The notes beneath the pieces were generated by a model. That model saw only the letters and a program-made list of their open reading frames with translations. It was not told the origin of the DNA and made no database searches. A stretch of 43,321 nucleotides of DNA from Oscillospiraceae bacterium (GTDB lineage Bacteria > Bacillota > Clostridia > Oscillospirales > Acutalibacteraceae), in NCBI GenBank assembly GCA_022508805.1, contig JAFLUM010000016.1:1-43321 (forward strand), read 5' to 3'. Below are positions 13,514 through 22,731 of the stretch, one piece after another. Position numbers and translations under genes: made by a program. Position 1 is the first letter of the stretch; every line of letters begins with the position of its first letter.

Positions 13514-14191
13514 TTGGGCAAATTTTTATATGAAATGCACACTCATACAAGCGAGACCAGCAGATGTGCGCACGTGAGCGCCCACGGTGTGGTTGATGAG
13601 TATATACACGCGGGATACAGCGGTATAGTTATTACCGATCATATGAGCACCTCAACCTTTGAAAAATTCGATCACATCAATATGACGTGGAAGGAAAAGG
13701 TGGATTACTTTTTGGGAGGATACCGTGAGGCGCTGAAGGCTGCTGACGGCAGAATAAACGTACTGCTCGGTATGGAGCTGAGGTTTGATATACCGAATGT
13801 TATGAACGACTATCTGGTTTACGGAGTAACCGAGAAGTTTTTATACTCCACTCCCGAACTTTTGAATATGAATCTGCATGATTTTTCAAAGCTCGCCCAC
13901 CGCAATAAAATGGTGATTTTTCAGGCACATCCGTTTAGAGTGGGTATGAAAATATCAAAGCCAAAATACCTGAACGGCATTGAAGTCTTTAACGGCAATC
14001 CAAGGCACGATTCAAGCAATTATCTTGCTTCAATTTGGGCAAAAAAGCACGACCTGCTTGCGGTATCGGGCTCTGATTTTCATGAATATGAGGACCTCGC
14101 ACGCGGAGGAATATATTTTGAAAAAGAAATTGAAACTAACGATGAGCTTGTGAAAGAGCTGCTGTTCGGACAATACGAACTGAAAAAATAG
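13514..14191 (+). CDS. PHP-domain metal-dependent phosphoesterase
   Basis: A 225-aa PHP-fold hydrolase. Metal-ligand motifs: MHTHTSE at the N-terminus, ITDHM (~40), GMELRF (Glu, ~95), FQAHPF (~140) and SGSDFHEYEDLARGG (~190). These match the stand-alone PHP families related to histidinol phosphatase and the PHP domain of DNA polymerases. The substrate is unknown. The start is TTG at 13514 with GCGAGGA ~8 nt upstream; an ATG at 13535 would remove part of the first strand. It is a lone plus-strand gene between two leftward groups. Confidence 0.85.
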   Translation: MGKFLYEMHTHTSETSRCAHVSAHGVVDEYIHAGYSGIVITDHMSTSTFEKFDHINMTWKEKVDYFLGGYREALKAADGRINVLLGMELRFDIPNVMNDYLVYGVTEKFLYSTPELLNMNLHDFSKLAHRNKMVIFQAHPFRVGMKISKPKYLNGIEVFNGNPRHDSSNYLASIWAKKHDLLAVSGSDFHEYEDLARGGIYFEKEIETNDELVKELLFGQYELKK

Positions 14192-14200
14192 ATAAAATAC

Positions 14201-14234
14201 GGGCGGAAGGAACAACTCCTACCGCCCACATTTT
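14201..14234. terminator. Bidirectional terminator between PHP gene and transketolase
   Basis: GGGCGG (14201-14206) pairs with CCGCCC (14222-14227), with an inner AGGA/TCCT; ATTTTAT follows on both sides. It serves the two convergent genes. Confidence 0.65.
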
Positions 14235-14249
14235 ATCTGTATATCTAAA

Positions 14250-15197
14250 TTATTTTTTTAACGCAACCGCCTTTTTGCATTTAGCAACGATGTTATCGGC
14301 ATCCAACCCGAAAATGTGAAGCAATTCAAGGGCGGGACCGGATTTTCCAAAGGTATCCTCAACACCGACACGAAGAACAGGTACGGGAACAGTCTCACAA
14401 ACGACCTCGGAAACTGCAGAACCGAGTCCGCCAATGATATTATGCTCCTCTGCGGTCACCAAAGCTCCCGTTTTTTTTGCAGAGTCGATTATAATATCGC
14501 GGTCAATAGGCTTGATCGTCGCCATATTGACAACTCTTACAGAAACGCCATCATCAGAAAGCTTTTGAGCCGCCACCAGAGCCTCATTGACCATAAGACC
14601 CGTAGCGATTACGGTCACATCTGTACCCTCTTTTAAAATATTGCCCTTACCGATTTGGAAATCATAGTTTTCATCAAAAACTCTCGGTACTGCAAGACGT
14701 CCGAAACGCATATAAACAGGGCCGTTATGCTTAGCAGCGGCAAGCACGCAAAGACGAGCCTCAACATCGTCGGCAGGATTTAAAATAACCATATCCGGGA
14801 TAGTGCGCATAAGTCCGATATCTTCGCAGCACTGATGGCTTGCGCCGTCTTCACCGACAGATATGCCCGCGTGAGTTGCGCCGATCTTAACGTTGAGATG
14901 CGGATAACCTATGGAGTTACGAACCTGCTCAAATGCTCTGCCCGCCGCAAACATTGCAAAGGAAGAGGCAAAAACCGTATAGCCTGCCGATGCAAGTCCT
15001 GCGGCAACGCCCATCATATTACCCTCTGCGATTCCGCAATCAATAAACTTTTCGGGATGAGCTTTTTTGAACATTCCCGTTTTTGTCGCTGCGGCAAGAT
15101 CTGCATCAAGCACTACTATTTTTGCATCGGTATTGCCCAGCTCGACAAGTGCCTTGCCATATGCGTCACGGGTAGCGGTTTTGATTATTTCACTCAT
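14250..15197 (-). CDS. Transketolase, C-terminal subunit
   Basis: 315 aa, covering the pyrimidine-binding and C-terminal domains of a split transketolase. Motifs: DADLAAATKTGMF, CGIAEGNMMGVAAGLA (catalytic Glu of the TPP Pyr domain), FASSFAMFAAGRAFEQVRNSIGYP, THAGISVGEDGASHQ and PADDVEARL. With the partner subunit it forms the TPP enzyme that moves two-carbon units in the pentose phosphate pathway. Its start overlaps the stop of the N-terminal subunit by 4 nt, so the two are translationally coupled. It is the last gene of the long leftward run. Confidence 0.93.
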   Translation of the reverse strand: MSEIIKTATRDAYGKALVELGNTDAKIVVLDADLAAATKTGMFKKAHPEKFIDCGIAEGNMMGVAAGLASAGYTVFASSFAMFAAGRAFEQVRNSIGYPHLNVKIGATHAGISVGEDGASHQCCEDIGLMRTIPDMVILNPADDVEARLCVLAAAKHNGPVYMRFGRLAVPRVFDENYDFQIGKGNILKEGTDVTVIATGLMVNEALVAAQKLSDDGVSVRVVNMATIKPIDRDIIIDSAKKTGALVTAEEHNIIGGLGSAVSEVVCETVPVPVLRVGVEDTFGKSGPALELLHIFGLDADNIVAKCKKAVALKK

Positions 15198-16042
15198 TTT
15201 TCACCCTCCAATGCGTTAAGCTGCGCAGTAAGCTCTTCGACTGCCACGTTGTAAAGCTCCTCATTGGGTGCAACGCCGTGCCAGTTGACCTGATTTTCCA
15301 TATACGAAACGCCTTTGCCTTTTACGGTCTTTGCAATTATCGCAGTAGGTCTGCCTTTTACCGTTTTAGCCTTTTCAAGTGCTGACTCGATCTCGTCAAG
15401 GTTATTGCCATCGATCTCAATCGTATTGAAGCCAAATGACATAAATTTTTCGGGAATGGGATATGGCGAATTGACCTCTTCCACTGTGCCGTCTATCTGC
15501 AAATTATTGTTATCTACTATAACAACAAGGTTATCAAGTTTTTTTGCCGACGCGAACATTGACGCCTCCCAAACCTGACCTTCTTCAATTTCACCGTCTC
15601 CAAGGATCGTATATACTCTGTAATCCTTATTATCAAGCTTCGCGGCAAGAGCCATACCCACCGCTGCCGATACACCCTGTCCCAGTGAGCCGGTGCTCAT
15701 ATCAACGCCGGGTACACTTTTCATACTGGGGTGACCTTGCAAATAAGAATTTGCTTTGCGAAGAGTTTTTATATCTTCAACAGGGAAAAATCCTTTCAAT
15801 GCAAGAGCCGCATACAGAGCAGGTGCTGCATGACCCTTTGAGAGCACGAAACGGTCTCTGTTTTCATCGTGGGGATCATTCGGGTCAACACGCAACTCAA
15901 CATTATAAAGATAAGATAACAGCTCGGCTATTGAAAGAGAGCCGCCCGGGTGACCTGCCTTGGCGTTATAAACGCCTTCAAGCATCAAAAGCCTTGATTT
16001 TACAGCGAATATTTCAAGTTCATTTTTTAATGATGCATTCAT
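15194..16042 (-). CDS. Transketolase, N-terminal subunit
   Basis: 282 aa, the TPP-binding (PP) domain of the split enzyme. Motifs: AGHPGGSLS, SKGHAAPALYAAL, SLGQGVSAAVGMALA, and the TPP motif GDGEIEEGQVWEASMFA ... VDNNN. The ATG at 16042 is chosen because GGAGG lies 6 nt upstream; an ATG at 16057 is upstream of that SD. It overlaps the end of the HAD gene by 23 nt. Confidence 0.93.
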   Translation of the reverse strand: MNASLKNELEIFAVKSRLLMLEGVYNAKAGHPGGSLSIAELLSYLYNVELRVDPNDPHDENRDRFVLSKGHAAPALYAALALKGFFPVEDIKTLRKANSYLQGHPSMKSVPGVDMSTGSLGQGVSAAVGMALAAKLDNKDYRVYTILGDGEIEEGQVWEASMFASAKKLDNLVVIVDNNNLQIDGTVEEVNSPYPIPEKFMSFGFNTIEIDGNNLDEIESALEKAKTVKGRPTAIIAKTVKGKGVSYMENQVNWHGVAPNEELYNVAVEELTAQLNALEGEK

Positions 16043-16877
16043 CAGAATCCTCCTCATATTTATCCATTAAATATTCAAGCAAATCGCCGACAGCGCCGCG
16101 ATTGCAATGGCAAGCGTGATATTTCGTGATAGCTTTGAGTGCTTTCGGAGCTTGTCCGCAGCTTGCTGAAAGATTAACTGTTTTAAGCATATCATAGTCG
16201 TTAAAATAGTCGCCGATAGCAGCCGTGTGCTTTTGCTCTATATTATACATCTCGGCAATTTTGAGAAGTGCAGATCCCTTGTGAACACCCTGTTCCAACA
16301 TTTCAAAAGAGGACACAGAGCTGGACATAAAATTCGCTCCGGTATCGCTTAAAGTGCCCACATATTTTCGAATCTGACTGATAATGGGTGGAAGTCCCAA
16401 GAAAATGACCTTTCCCCAATTCTCACGCGGGATATCCTCAAATTTCTTATAGCTGTTATGCGTGAGCTTATCCGCAGTAGACATCGCTACAGAAAAGATC
16501 CCCGGATTGAGCGTATAAATCGTCTTATCGGTTACGATTTCGATTTCAACAAGCGGAAAACGCTTGTATATATCACCGACTATATCCACAGCGTGTTGGT
16601 TTATCGGCGTATAATGAAGCATTTTTTCCTGAGAGTAATCGTAAATTCCTGCGCCGTTCAGGATGATTGCCGGTGTACCCGCAATCGGAAGTTTTTCATA
16701 ATGCTTGCGAAGCGACTCCACGTTGCGTCCCGAGGCCAGCGTAAAATGTCCGTTGCACCGTAGCACAAAGCGGTTTATCGCCTCAAAATTGCGCTTGGGA
16801 AGTTGTCTGAATTTATTGTTAAGAGTTCCGTCAATATCTGACACAACAAGCCAGTTTGACATATCTTTATTTGGCAT
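16020..16877 (-). CDS. Cof-type HAD-IIB phosphatase
   Basis: 285 aa of the HAD superfamily, Cof/YidA-like branch (sugar phosphate or nucleotide phosphatases). Motif I VSDIDGTL (nucleophile and acid Asp), motif II TLASGR, a C2B cap in the middle, HKGSALLKIAEMYNIE (motif III Lys) and motif IV GDYFNDYDML. The substrate cannot be told from sequence. AAAGGAG lies 6 nt before the ATG, which overlaps the end of the pseudouridine synthase gene by 11 nt. Confidence 0.9.
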   Translation of the reverse strand: MPNKDMSNWLVVSDIDGTLNNKFRQLPKRNFEAINRFVLRCNGHFTLASGRNVESLRKHYEKLPIAGTPAIILNGAGIYDYSQEKMLHYTPINQHAVDIVGDIYKRFPLVEIEIVTDKTIYTLNPGIFSVAMSTADKLTHNSYKKFEDIPRENWGKVIFLGLPPIISQIRKYVGTLSDTGANFMSSSVSSFEMLEQGVHKGSALLKIAEMYNIEQKHTAAIGDYFNDYDMLKTVNLSASCGQAPKALKAITKYHACHCNRGAVGDLLEYLMDKYEEDSDECIIKK

Positions 16878-17799
16878 TCTTTTCTCCTTTAGAAATCTTG
16901 TTTATAAAATTTTTAAAATAATCGGGTAAATCGGTGGTAAATTCAAGATATTCACCGCTGACAGGATGAACAAACCCAATTTTTATTGCGTGAAGGCATT
17001 GTCCGTGGAGTTCAGCGCTTTTTTTATCGTTCCCATATACGGGATCCCCCGCGACAGGATGTCCGATATAGGCCATATGCACACGGATTTGATGTGTTCT
17101 ACCCGTTTCCAGCCTCAGCGCCAGATGCGAATACCCGTTATATTCATTTATTACGCTGTAATGCGTGACAGCACTTTTGGAATTGTGCTCAGTCACGCAC
17201 ATTTTTTTGCGGTCCTTGGGGTTTCTGCCGATAGGAGCATTTACGGTACCGATTTCATTTTTCATTTTGCCGCATACTACTGCGTTATATTCGCGTGTGA
17301 AGCTGTGTTCTTTTATCTGCTCGGCAAGTCCCATATGGGCAATATCGTTTTTAGCAACAATTAAAAGTCCGCTTGTGTCCTTATCGATTCTGTGTACGAT
17401 ACCCGGCCTTAAAACGCCGTTGATTCCGGAAAGCGAGTCTTTACAGTGATATAACAGCGCATTCACAAGCGTTCCGCTGTAATTACCCGGCGCGGGATGG
17501 ACTACCATCCCCCTGGGTTTATTTACAACGAGCAAATCGTTATCCTCATAAATTATGTCAATGGGGATGTTCTCAGGCTCGGTGTCTGGAGGCCTTAATT
17601 CGCCGATTCGCATTAAAACCTCATCATCAACACTTACCCGATAGTTTTTGCTTACGGATTTTTCGTTGACCGTTACCGACCCATTTTCAATAAGGCGCTG
17701 TATGGCGCTGCGTGAGGTCTCCTTAAGAAGTAAAGAGAGAAATTTATCAAGTCTTTCGCCCTCATATTCCTGCTCGACCGATACTTTCAGCTCATTCAT
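16867..17799 (-). CDS. rluD: RluD-family 23S rRNA pseudouridine synthase
   Basis: 310 aa. N-terminal S4 RNA-binding domain (GERLDKFLSLLL...RSAIQRLIENGSVTVN), then the RsuA/RluA catalytic domain with PRGMVVHPAPGNYSGTLVNALLYH and the active-site motif IVHRIDKDTSGLLIVAK. It isomerises uridines in 23S rRNA. The ATG at 17799 overlaps lspA's stop by 8 nt and has GGAG upstream; the longer start at 17841 lies inside lspA. Gene order lspA-rluD is common in Firmicutes. Which uridine is modified is not deduced. Confidence 0.92.
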   Translation of the reverse strand: MNELKVSVEQEYEGERLDKFLSLLLKETSRSAIQRLIENGSVTVNEKSVSKNYRVSVDDEVLMRIGELRPPDTEPENIPIDIIYEDNDLLVVNKPRGMVVHPAPGNYSGTLVNALLYHCKDSLSGINGVLRPGIVHRIDKDTSGLLIVAKNDIAHMGLAEQIKEHSFTREYNAVVCGKMKNEIGTVNAPIGRNPKDRKKMCVTEHNSKSAVTHYSVINEYNGYSHLALRLETGRTHQIRVHMAYIGHPVAGDPVYGNDKKSAELHGQCLHAIKIGFVHPVSGEYLEFTTDLPDYFKNFINKISKGEKNAK

Positions 17800-18277
17800 T
17801 TTTTTCTTGCTCCAGCTTTTTTCTGCCTCTGAACGTATCAAACAGTATCCAAAAAATCAAGACCGCCGCACCGCAGGTAACAAGAATGTCGGCAAAATTA
17901 AATATAGCAAAATCAATGAAAAGAGGCTCAATATAATCAATGACAAAGCCTCTGAATACACGGTCGATAAGGTTTCCTGTGCCGCCTGCAATTATGGCAA
18001 CTGCACAGACATATTCCACGCCGAATTTTATTTTTTTTGATAAAAGTAAAAATATACCTACAGCTATAACACAGAAAGTAATGACCGACAAAATCACTGT
18101 AAACCCACTGAAAAAGCCGAAAGCAGCTCCCGTATTCTCGGCGTAATTGAGCTGAATAAATCCGCCGATCAACGGGAAACTGCCGACAGGTGCAAGATAT
18201 TTTAAAACAAGTAATTTAATCAGTTGATCAAGCACAATAAGCAGTGCTATTGAACAAATTGTAATTACTTGAAGCAT
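17792..18277 (-). CDS. lspA: Lipoprotein signal peptidase (signal peptidase II)
   Basis: A 161-aa integral membrane aspartyl peptidase with four transmembrane helices. Conserved sites: DQLIKLLV near the N-terminus, NTGAAFGF, GGTGNLIDRV (catalytic Asp) and FNFADI (second catalytic Asp). It cleaves the signal of prolipoproteins, such as those at 1724-2689 and 37142-38173. It follows divIVA by 12 nt. Confidence 0.95.
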   Translation of the reverse strand: MLQVITICSIALLIVLDQLIKLLVLKYLAPVGSFPLIGGFIQLNYAENTGAAFGFFSGFTVILSVITFCVIAVGIFLLLSKKIKFGVEYVCAVAIIAGGTGNLIDRVFRGFVIDYIEPLFIDFAIFNFADILVTCGAAVLIFWILFDTFRGRKKLEQEKNE

Positions 18278-18289
18278 TCTATTACCTCT

Positions 18290-19294
18290 TTACTGCTTTT
18301 TCTTGAAAAAACTTTTAAAAGACATATGTTGTTCATCGTCAGCATCGCTTTCATTCGATTCGAGAGATACTGCGACCTCGGCAGCGGGTGCGGGGGCGGC
18401 ATCGTCAGCGTCAGATGCGAAGTCTATTTTACTTAAATCAAGCTTAAAGGGCTTTTTGATTTCCTGCGGGTCAGAAGTCTTTTCTTCAGGCTCTTCTTCC
18501 GCTGTAGGCTCATCGATGTCAACTTCCTCAATTTCCTCGATTTCCTCAACATCCTCGACTTCCTCTATCTCTGCAATAGGTTCTGTGGTCTCGGACTCTT
18601 CTTGGGCAACGGCTACTTCAGGAACAATAGCTTCCTCTATAACAACGGGTTCGCTTTCTTCGTTCACTTCCTCTTTAACCTCTTGGGATTCTTCGGAATC
18701 AATTTTTTCATCGACGAGCTCAGGAAGCTTATTTATAAGGTTGACGTGCTCCTTATACATTGCAACGAGCTTGCCCTTAAATTCGGAAGCCTCTTTTTGA
18801 ATCATCTCATATACGAGGCTTTCATGCGTGACCTTGCGGTTGATATTGCCTAAAATTTCGTTAGACTGACGGTTTGCATCGGCAACGATTTTTTCAGCCT
18901 CGGCTTTGGCGCTTGCAATCACAGCATCGGCCTCTTTTTTTGCCTTTGAGGTTAAATCATCGGCGGCAGCAGCAGCGTCGGAACGAACCTTTTCGGATTC
19001 GGCATTAACGGCATCAGTCTGTGCTTTTGCGTTCTCTTTAGCCTCGGCAACGATGCTGTCTGCAAGCTTTTGAGCATTTAAAAGCGCCATTTTCAGGCTG
19101 TTTTCTTCTGCGCGGTACTCCTCGACCTTCTTTGCGAGAATGCTTATCTTTTTAATAAGGTCGCTGTTTTCCTTGAACATACGCTCATAGGAAGCTGAAA
19201 CCTCCGTCAGAAAGCTGTCAACATCTTCGGAGCGATATGAGCCGCGTCCCGTAGTCTGAAACGTTTTTTCTTTGATTTTATCAGGTGTTAGCAT
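18290..19294 (-). CDS. divIVA: DivIVA-family cell division protein with long acidic tail
   Basis: 334 aa. The N-terminal DivIVA domain (MLTPDKIKEKTFQTTGRGSYRSEDVDSFLTEV) targets curved or septal membranes. A long coiled coil with Ala/Lys/Glu heptads spans ~30-190. The C-terminal third is an unusually acidic, low-complexity tail (repeats of VEE, IEE and EEVDIDEP), longer than the ~160-aa B. subtilis protein. It presumably acts as a scaffold for division or polar growth. In Firmicutes divIVA usually follows sepF and ylmGH; here it directly follows sepF. Confidence 0.93.
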   Translation of the reverse strand: MLTPDKIKEKTFQTTGRGSYRSEDVDSFLTEVSASYERMFKENSDLIKKISILAKKVEEYRAEENSLKMALLNAQKLADSIVAEAKENAKAQTDAVNAESEKVRSDAAAAADDLTSKAKKEADAVIASAKAEAEKIVADANRQSNEILGNINRKVTHESLVYEMIQKEASEFKGKLVAMYKEHVNLINKLPELVDEKIDSEESQEVKEEVNEESEPVVIEEAIVPEVAVAQEESETTEPIAEIEEVEDVEEIEEIEEVDIDEPTAEEEPEEKTSDPQEIKKPFKLDLSKIDFASDADDAAPAPAAEVAVSLESNESDADDEQHMSFKSFFKKKQ

Positions 19295-19361
19295 TTAATA
19301 TCCTTCCCGTTCTGCCATTAGGCAAGTATAAGACTCAGAATGATAAATAATATTCCTTTGT

Positions 19362-19829
19362 TTAAAAGAACATTCCGTTGTTTTCAAGTTCGTCAAGCAG
19401 ATCCCCCATCACATCCACGTTATAAGGGGTGATTATAAATGTGCTGTTGGCAACGCGCTTGATCTGACCGTTGTTGGCATACGCCACGCCGGATAAGAAA
19501 TCGATAAGACGTCTTGCAACATCCTTGCTGACGGATTCAAGATTTAATACGACCGTTCTCTTTTCATTGAGATTGTCAGCTATTCCAACTGCCTCGTCAA
19601 ATTTTTCAGGCTTTGAAAGAACGACCTGAAGCTGAGCGGTAGTATGAATGTTCACTACCTTATCCTGCTCTGAGCTGCGCTGAGCTCTGTGTACAGGTCT
19701 GGGCTGTCTTACCTCGGGTTCCTCATAACGGTCCGAGCCCATAAAATCTCCGGTATCTACGTCATCATCGGGATAATAACCGTCTTCGTCAACATTAACA
19801 ATGTTTTTAATTTTGTCTAAAAAGCTCAT
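19362..19829 (-). CDS. sepF: Cell division protein SepF
   Basis: 155 aa. The N-terminal amphipathic helix MSFLDKIKNIV binds membrane, an acidic and basic linker follows (~12-60), and the C-terminal SepF core (~65-150: VLSKPEKFDEAVGIADNLNEKRTVVLNLE..DVARRLIDFLSGVAYANNGQIKRVANSTFIITP) bundles FtsZ filaments. It lies between yggS and divIVA. Confidence 0.95.
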   Translation of the reverse strand: MSFLDKIKNIVNVDEDGYYPDDDVDTGDFMGSDRYEEPEVRQPRPVHRAQRSSEQDKVVNIHTTAQLQVVLSKPEKFDEAVGIADNLNEKRTVVLNLESVSKDVARRLIDFLSGVAYANNGQIKRVANSTFIITPYNVDVMGDLLDELENNGMFF

Positions 19830-19851
19830 TTTTTGACCTCCTGATATTTAC

Positions 19852-20577
19852 TCAATATATTCTCGGACCGAAAATCGAAGAGCCTATTCTTACAAGATTC
19901 GACCCGCACAGTATTGCTTGCTCATAGTCGCCGGACATCCCCATTGACAGAACATTCATATCTATATTATCTATCTTTTTGGTTCCGATGTCAACATATA
20001 TATCGTATATATTTTCAAAGAATTTACAAAGTGTTGTATTATTTTCACAAATCGGCGGTACGGTCATAAGACCTTTTACTCGGATTTCGGGTATCTGCGA
20101 TATTTCATAAACGTGCTCATAAAACTCCGATACCGAAAAACCGGATTTGCTTTCTTCTTCACCGACATTTATCTCAAGCAGCACATCGGTGACCACGCCT
20201 TTTTTTGCAGATTGCTTTGCTATTTCGCGGGCAATTTTCACGGAATCCACGGACTGTATCATATCGACCGCGCCGACGATTTGTCCCGCCTTGTTTGTTT
20301 GAAGATGACCGATAAGATGCTTTTCAACGCCGTCAAGATGCAGCTCAGGCTTTTTTCTGAGCATTTCCTGCACTCGGTTTTCGCCTATCAGATCGACTCC
20401 GTAATCAAGAGCAAAATTTATGAAAATTGGATCAACCGTTTTAGTGACCGCCATAAGACGTATTTCGTCACGGGTTCTGCCGCTTTTGACAGCCGCTTCG
20501 CCTATTTTTTCATTGATAACATCAAGATTATACCGAATATCAGCCTTGCGTTTTTCAAGAAACGACTTTTCCGTCAT
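19852..20577 (-). CDS. yggS: YggS/PLPBP-family pyridoxal phosphate homeostasis protein
   Basis: 241 aa, an alanine racemase-like TIM barrel that binds PLP but is not an enzyme in the usual sense. PLP lysine in LMAVTKT (~43), IGENRVQEM, LIGHLQTNKA, IQSVDS, NVGEEESKSGF, GLMTVPP, LSMGMSGDYEQAI and VRIGSSIFG. AAGGAG lies 9 nt before the ATG. The ylmE-sepF order is the standard Firmicutes division cluster. The start overlaps the end of the HlyD-like gene. Confidence 0.94.
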   Translation of the reverse strand: MTEKSFLEKRKADIRYNLDVINEKIGEAAVKSGRTRDEIRLMAVTKTVDPIFINFALDYGVDLIGENRVQEMLRKKPELHLDGVEKHLIGHLQTNKAGQIVGAVDMIQSVDSVKIAREIAKQSAKKGVVTDVLLEINVGEEESKSGFSVSEFYEHVYEISQIPEIRVKGLMTVPPICENNTTLCKFFENIYDIYVDIGTKKIDNIDMNVLSMGMSGDYEQAILCGSNLVRIGSSIFGPRIY

Positions 20578-21781
20578 ACAAATTCACTCCTTCGGTAATT
20601 ACGGTGTCATACTGTTTTACATATGAAGAATCGTTGTCAATTTTTTCGATAACGGAATATTCCTCAGTCGAATAAAGAATATTTATTTTTTTGAACCTTA
20701 TAATATTTCCGTTTCTTACATATACGCCCTTTTCGCCGTCCTGCTCGCGTATCGCTTTATTGTTTATTCTTATTCCCGTGTATTCCTCAGTAACTATCTC
20801 AATTTTTTCGATTCGCAAATTAGTCACATTACGGTTCATTGCATTACATTTCAGCACAAGAGCAACCTGTTCACCCTCCTTGTCACCTTTATAGGCGACT
20901 GTGCACTGTATCGTGCCGACGGCTGCGTTGACGACATCCACCTTTACTGTTTCGCCGACTTCCAGTGCACCGGAGGAATTATACGGGATATTGCAAAGCA
21001 GATACCAGTCGAAAGCATCCACGAGCTTTCCCATAACGTTCTGCGATACACTTTGTTTTTGCGCCGATAATAATGATGAAATTTTTTCGCAATTTACGTC
21101 CAAAACGCTGCTGTAATTGACAGTGTTTTCATAACCGTCCACCGAACCGATATAATAACCAGGGTTAGGCGATGCTACTGTAGTGTAACCCACCGCCTTT
21201 GACTGAAGCTCCAACAGCTCCGCCTCCAACTCCGTGAGCTTTGCATCAACTGACAGTTCCTCACCAACTGCAAGCTGTTTAGTTGTTATAGCATCGCGGA
21301 AATCGGTTAATGCATCGCTGAAGCTGCTCCCGAATTCTCCGCGTGATGCCTCAATCAGATCAATGCAAGCGTTGTTGATCATATCGTTATATGATGAAGG
21401 AGCGTTCGTTCCCACACCCACGCGGTTTTTGAGCTGTTTATAATATTCTATTTCTTTTTCAATTTCATTTGTTCTGGAATATGCCGCCGCGCTTTGGGAG
21501 TTAGGGAATACCACTGCCACTGTGTCTCCGCTTGCAACACGTTTGCCGTCCTCGGCAATGGAAACGAAAGTACCGTTTGTATTCTCAGCAGTTATATACG
21601 ACTCATCGCGGACAACGAACGCATCGGCAGAAACCGTGCTTTTGATCTCCCTTTCCAGCGCGATCTCGGTTTTATAAGGCGAGGAATTCATTTGAACTAC
21701 CTGATAGACAAAATAGAGTATTATGAGAATTCCTAAAAAAGAGCAAACGATATATTTAACGGTATTTTTATTCATTTTCAC
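20555..21781 (-). CDS. HlyD-like membrane fusion/adaptor protein
   Basis: About 408 aa. One N-terminal transmembrane helix (IVCSFLGILIILYFVYQVV), then an exported region. A lipoyl/barrel-sandwich half lies at ~45-95 (SADAFVVRDESYI...EDGKRVASGDTVAVVFP), a helical hairpin at ~110-200, and a second barrel at ~240-400. It resembles HlyD/membrane-fusion-type proteins of Clostridia; no transporter gene is adjacent, so its partner is unknown. The GTG at 21781 is preferred (AGGAGG 8 nt upstream); the ATG at 21787 overlaps the miaA stop, with a 2-nt SD gap. A later ATG is at 21775. Confidence 0.75.
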   Translation of the reverse strand: MKMNKNTVKYIVCSFLGILIILYFVYQVVQMNSSPYKTEIALEREIKSTVSADAFVVRDESYITAENTNGTFVSIAEDGKRVASGDTVAVVFPNSQSAAAYSRTNEIEKEIEYYKQLKNRVGVGTNAPSSYNDMINNACIDLIEASRGEFGSSFSDALTDFRDAITTKQLAVGEELSVDAKLTELEAELLELQSKAVGYTTVASPNPGYYIGSVDGYENTVNYSSVLDVNCEKISSLLSAQKQSVSQNVMGKLVDAFDWYLLCNIPYNSSGALEVGETVKVDVVNAAVGTIQCTVAYKGDKEGEQVALVLKCNAMNRNVTNLRIEKIEIVTEEYTGIRINNKAIREQDGEKGVYVRNGNIIRFKKINILYSTEEYSVIEKIDNDSSYVKQYDTVITEGVNLYDGKVVS

Positions 21782-21783
21782 TC

Positions 21784-22728
21784 TCATAACCTCCTTAAAA
21801 AATCTTCAGTCAATAAAAAAGCCTGTTCATATAATTCATTTATTTCGGTGTAATCATCGGGATAAAGCCAGTTTATCCGCCCGTTTTTGCGAAACCACGT
21901 AAGCTGCCGTTTTGCATAATGGCGTGTTTCCGCCTTTAAGGATTCCACACATTCATCGAGGTTTTTTTCGCCGCTGAAATATGGTGCAAGTTCTTTATAC
22001 CCGATTGCCTGACAGGCGGTAGTATCACTGTTCATATTGCAAAACATTTCGGCTTCTTTTAAAAGTCCTGCATCGAGCATTTTATCGACACGGCCGTTTA
22101 TGCGGTCATATAAGACTGAACGGTTGCGGTAATTTATACCGATATATAAAGTGTTATACGGCGTTTCTTCCGCCCGAGAGCATACTTTTTGCTCCGACAT
22201 AGTTTTGCCTGTGAGCTTATATATCTCCATTGCACGAATTATTCTTGATTTGTCCTTTGGATGAAGTTTTTCGGCTGTTTCGGGGTCGACTTTTTTTAAC
22301 TCCGACAGCATATGCTCAGCCCCCTTTTGCAGGAACAAATCGGTAAGCTCTTTTCTTATTTCCGTATTGCTTTCTTCCTCGGAAAACTTGATATTATCGA
22401 GAAAAGAGTCAATATAAAGCCCTGTTCCGCCTGCAATGATCGGCAATTCCCCCGCGTTACTGACGGTTTTAACGGCTTTCGTGGCAAGACGAACATAATC
22501 TGCAACGCTGAATTTTTCACTTATGGGCTGAAATCCGATAAGATGATGGGGTACTCCCTGCATTTCCTCGGCAGTGGGTTTTGCAGTGGCAATATTCATC
22601 TGCTCATATATCTGCATAGAGTCCGCTGAGATGACCTCGCCGCCGAATTTTTTTGCAATTTCAACCGCCAAAGCGGTTTTTCCTGAGGCTGTCGGTCCGA
22701 CTACGGCTATAACGGGAATTTTTTTCAT
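21784..22728 (-). CDS. miaA: tRNA dimethylallyltransferase
   Basis: 314 aa. It transfers dimethylallyl to N6 of A37 in tRNAs reading U-starting codons. P-loop VVGPTASGKTALAVEIAKKFGGEVISADSMQIY, TAKPTAEEMQGVPHHLI, IAGGTGLYIDSFL, RAMEIYKLTGKT and HYAKRQLTWFRK are all present. miaB, which acts on its product, is six genes upstream in the same run. It follows mutL by 3 nt. Confidence 0.96.
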   Translation of the reverse strand: MKKIPVIAVVGPTASGKTALAVEIAKKFGGEVISADSMQIYEQMNIATAKPTAEEMQGVPHHLIGFQPISEKFSVADYVRLATKAVKTVSNAGELPIIAGGTGLYIDSFLDNIKFSEEESNTEIRKELTDLFLQKGAEHMLSELKKVDPETAEKLHPKDKSRIIRAMEIYKLTGKTMSEQKVCSRAEETPYNTLYIGINYRNRSVLYDRINGRVDKMLDAGLLKEAEMFCNMNSDTTACQAIGYKELAPYFSGEKNLDECVESLKAETRHYAKRQLTWFRKNGRINWLYPDDYTEINELYEQAFLLTEDFLRRL

Positions 22729-22731
22729 ATC

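Noticed and set aside
18303-18800. Long Ser-rich plus-strand frame
   Set aside because: It is the antisense of DivIVA's acidic Glu/Ala-rich tail; low complexity and no SD.
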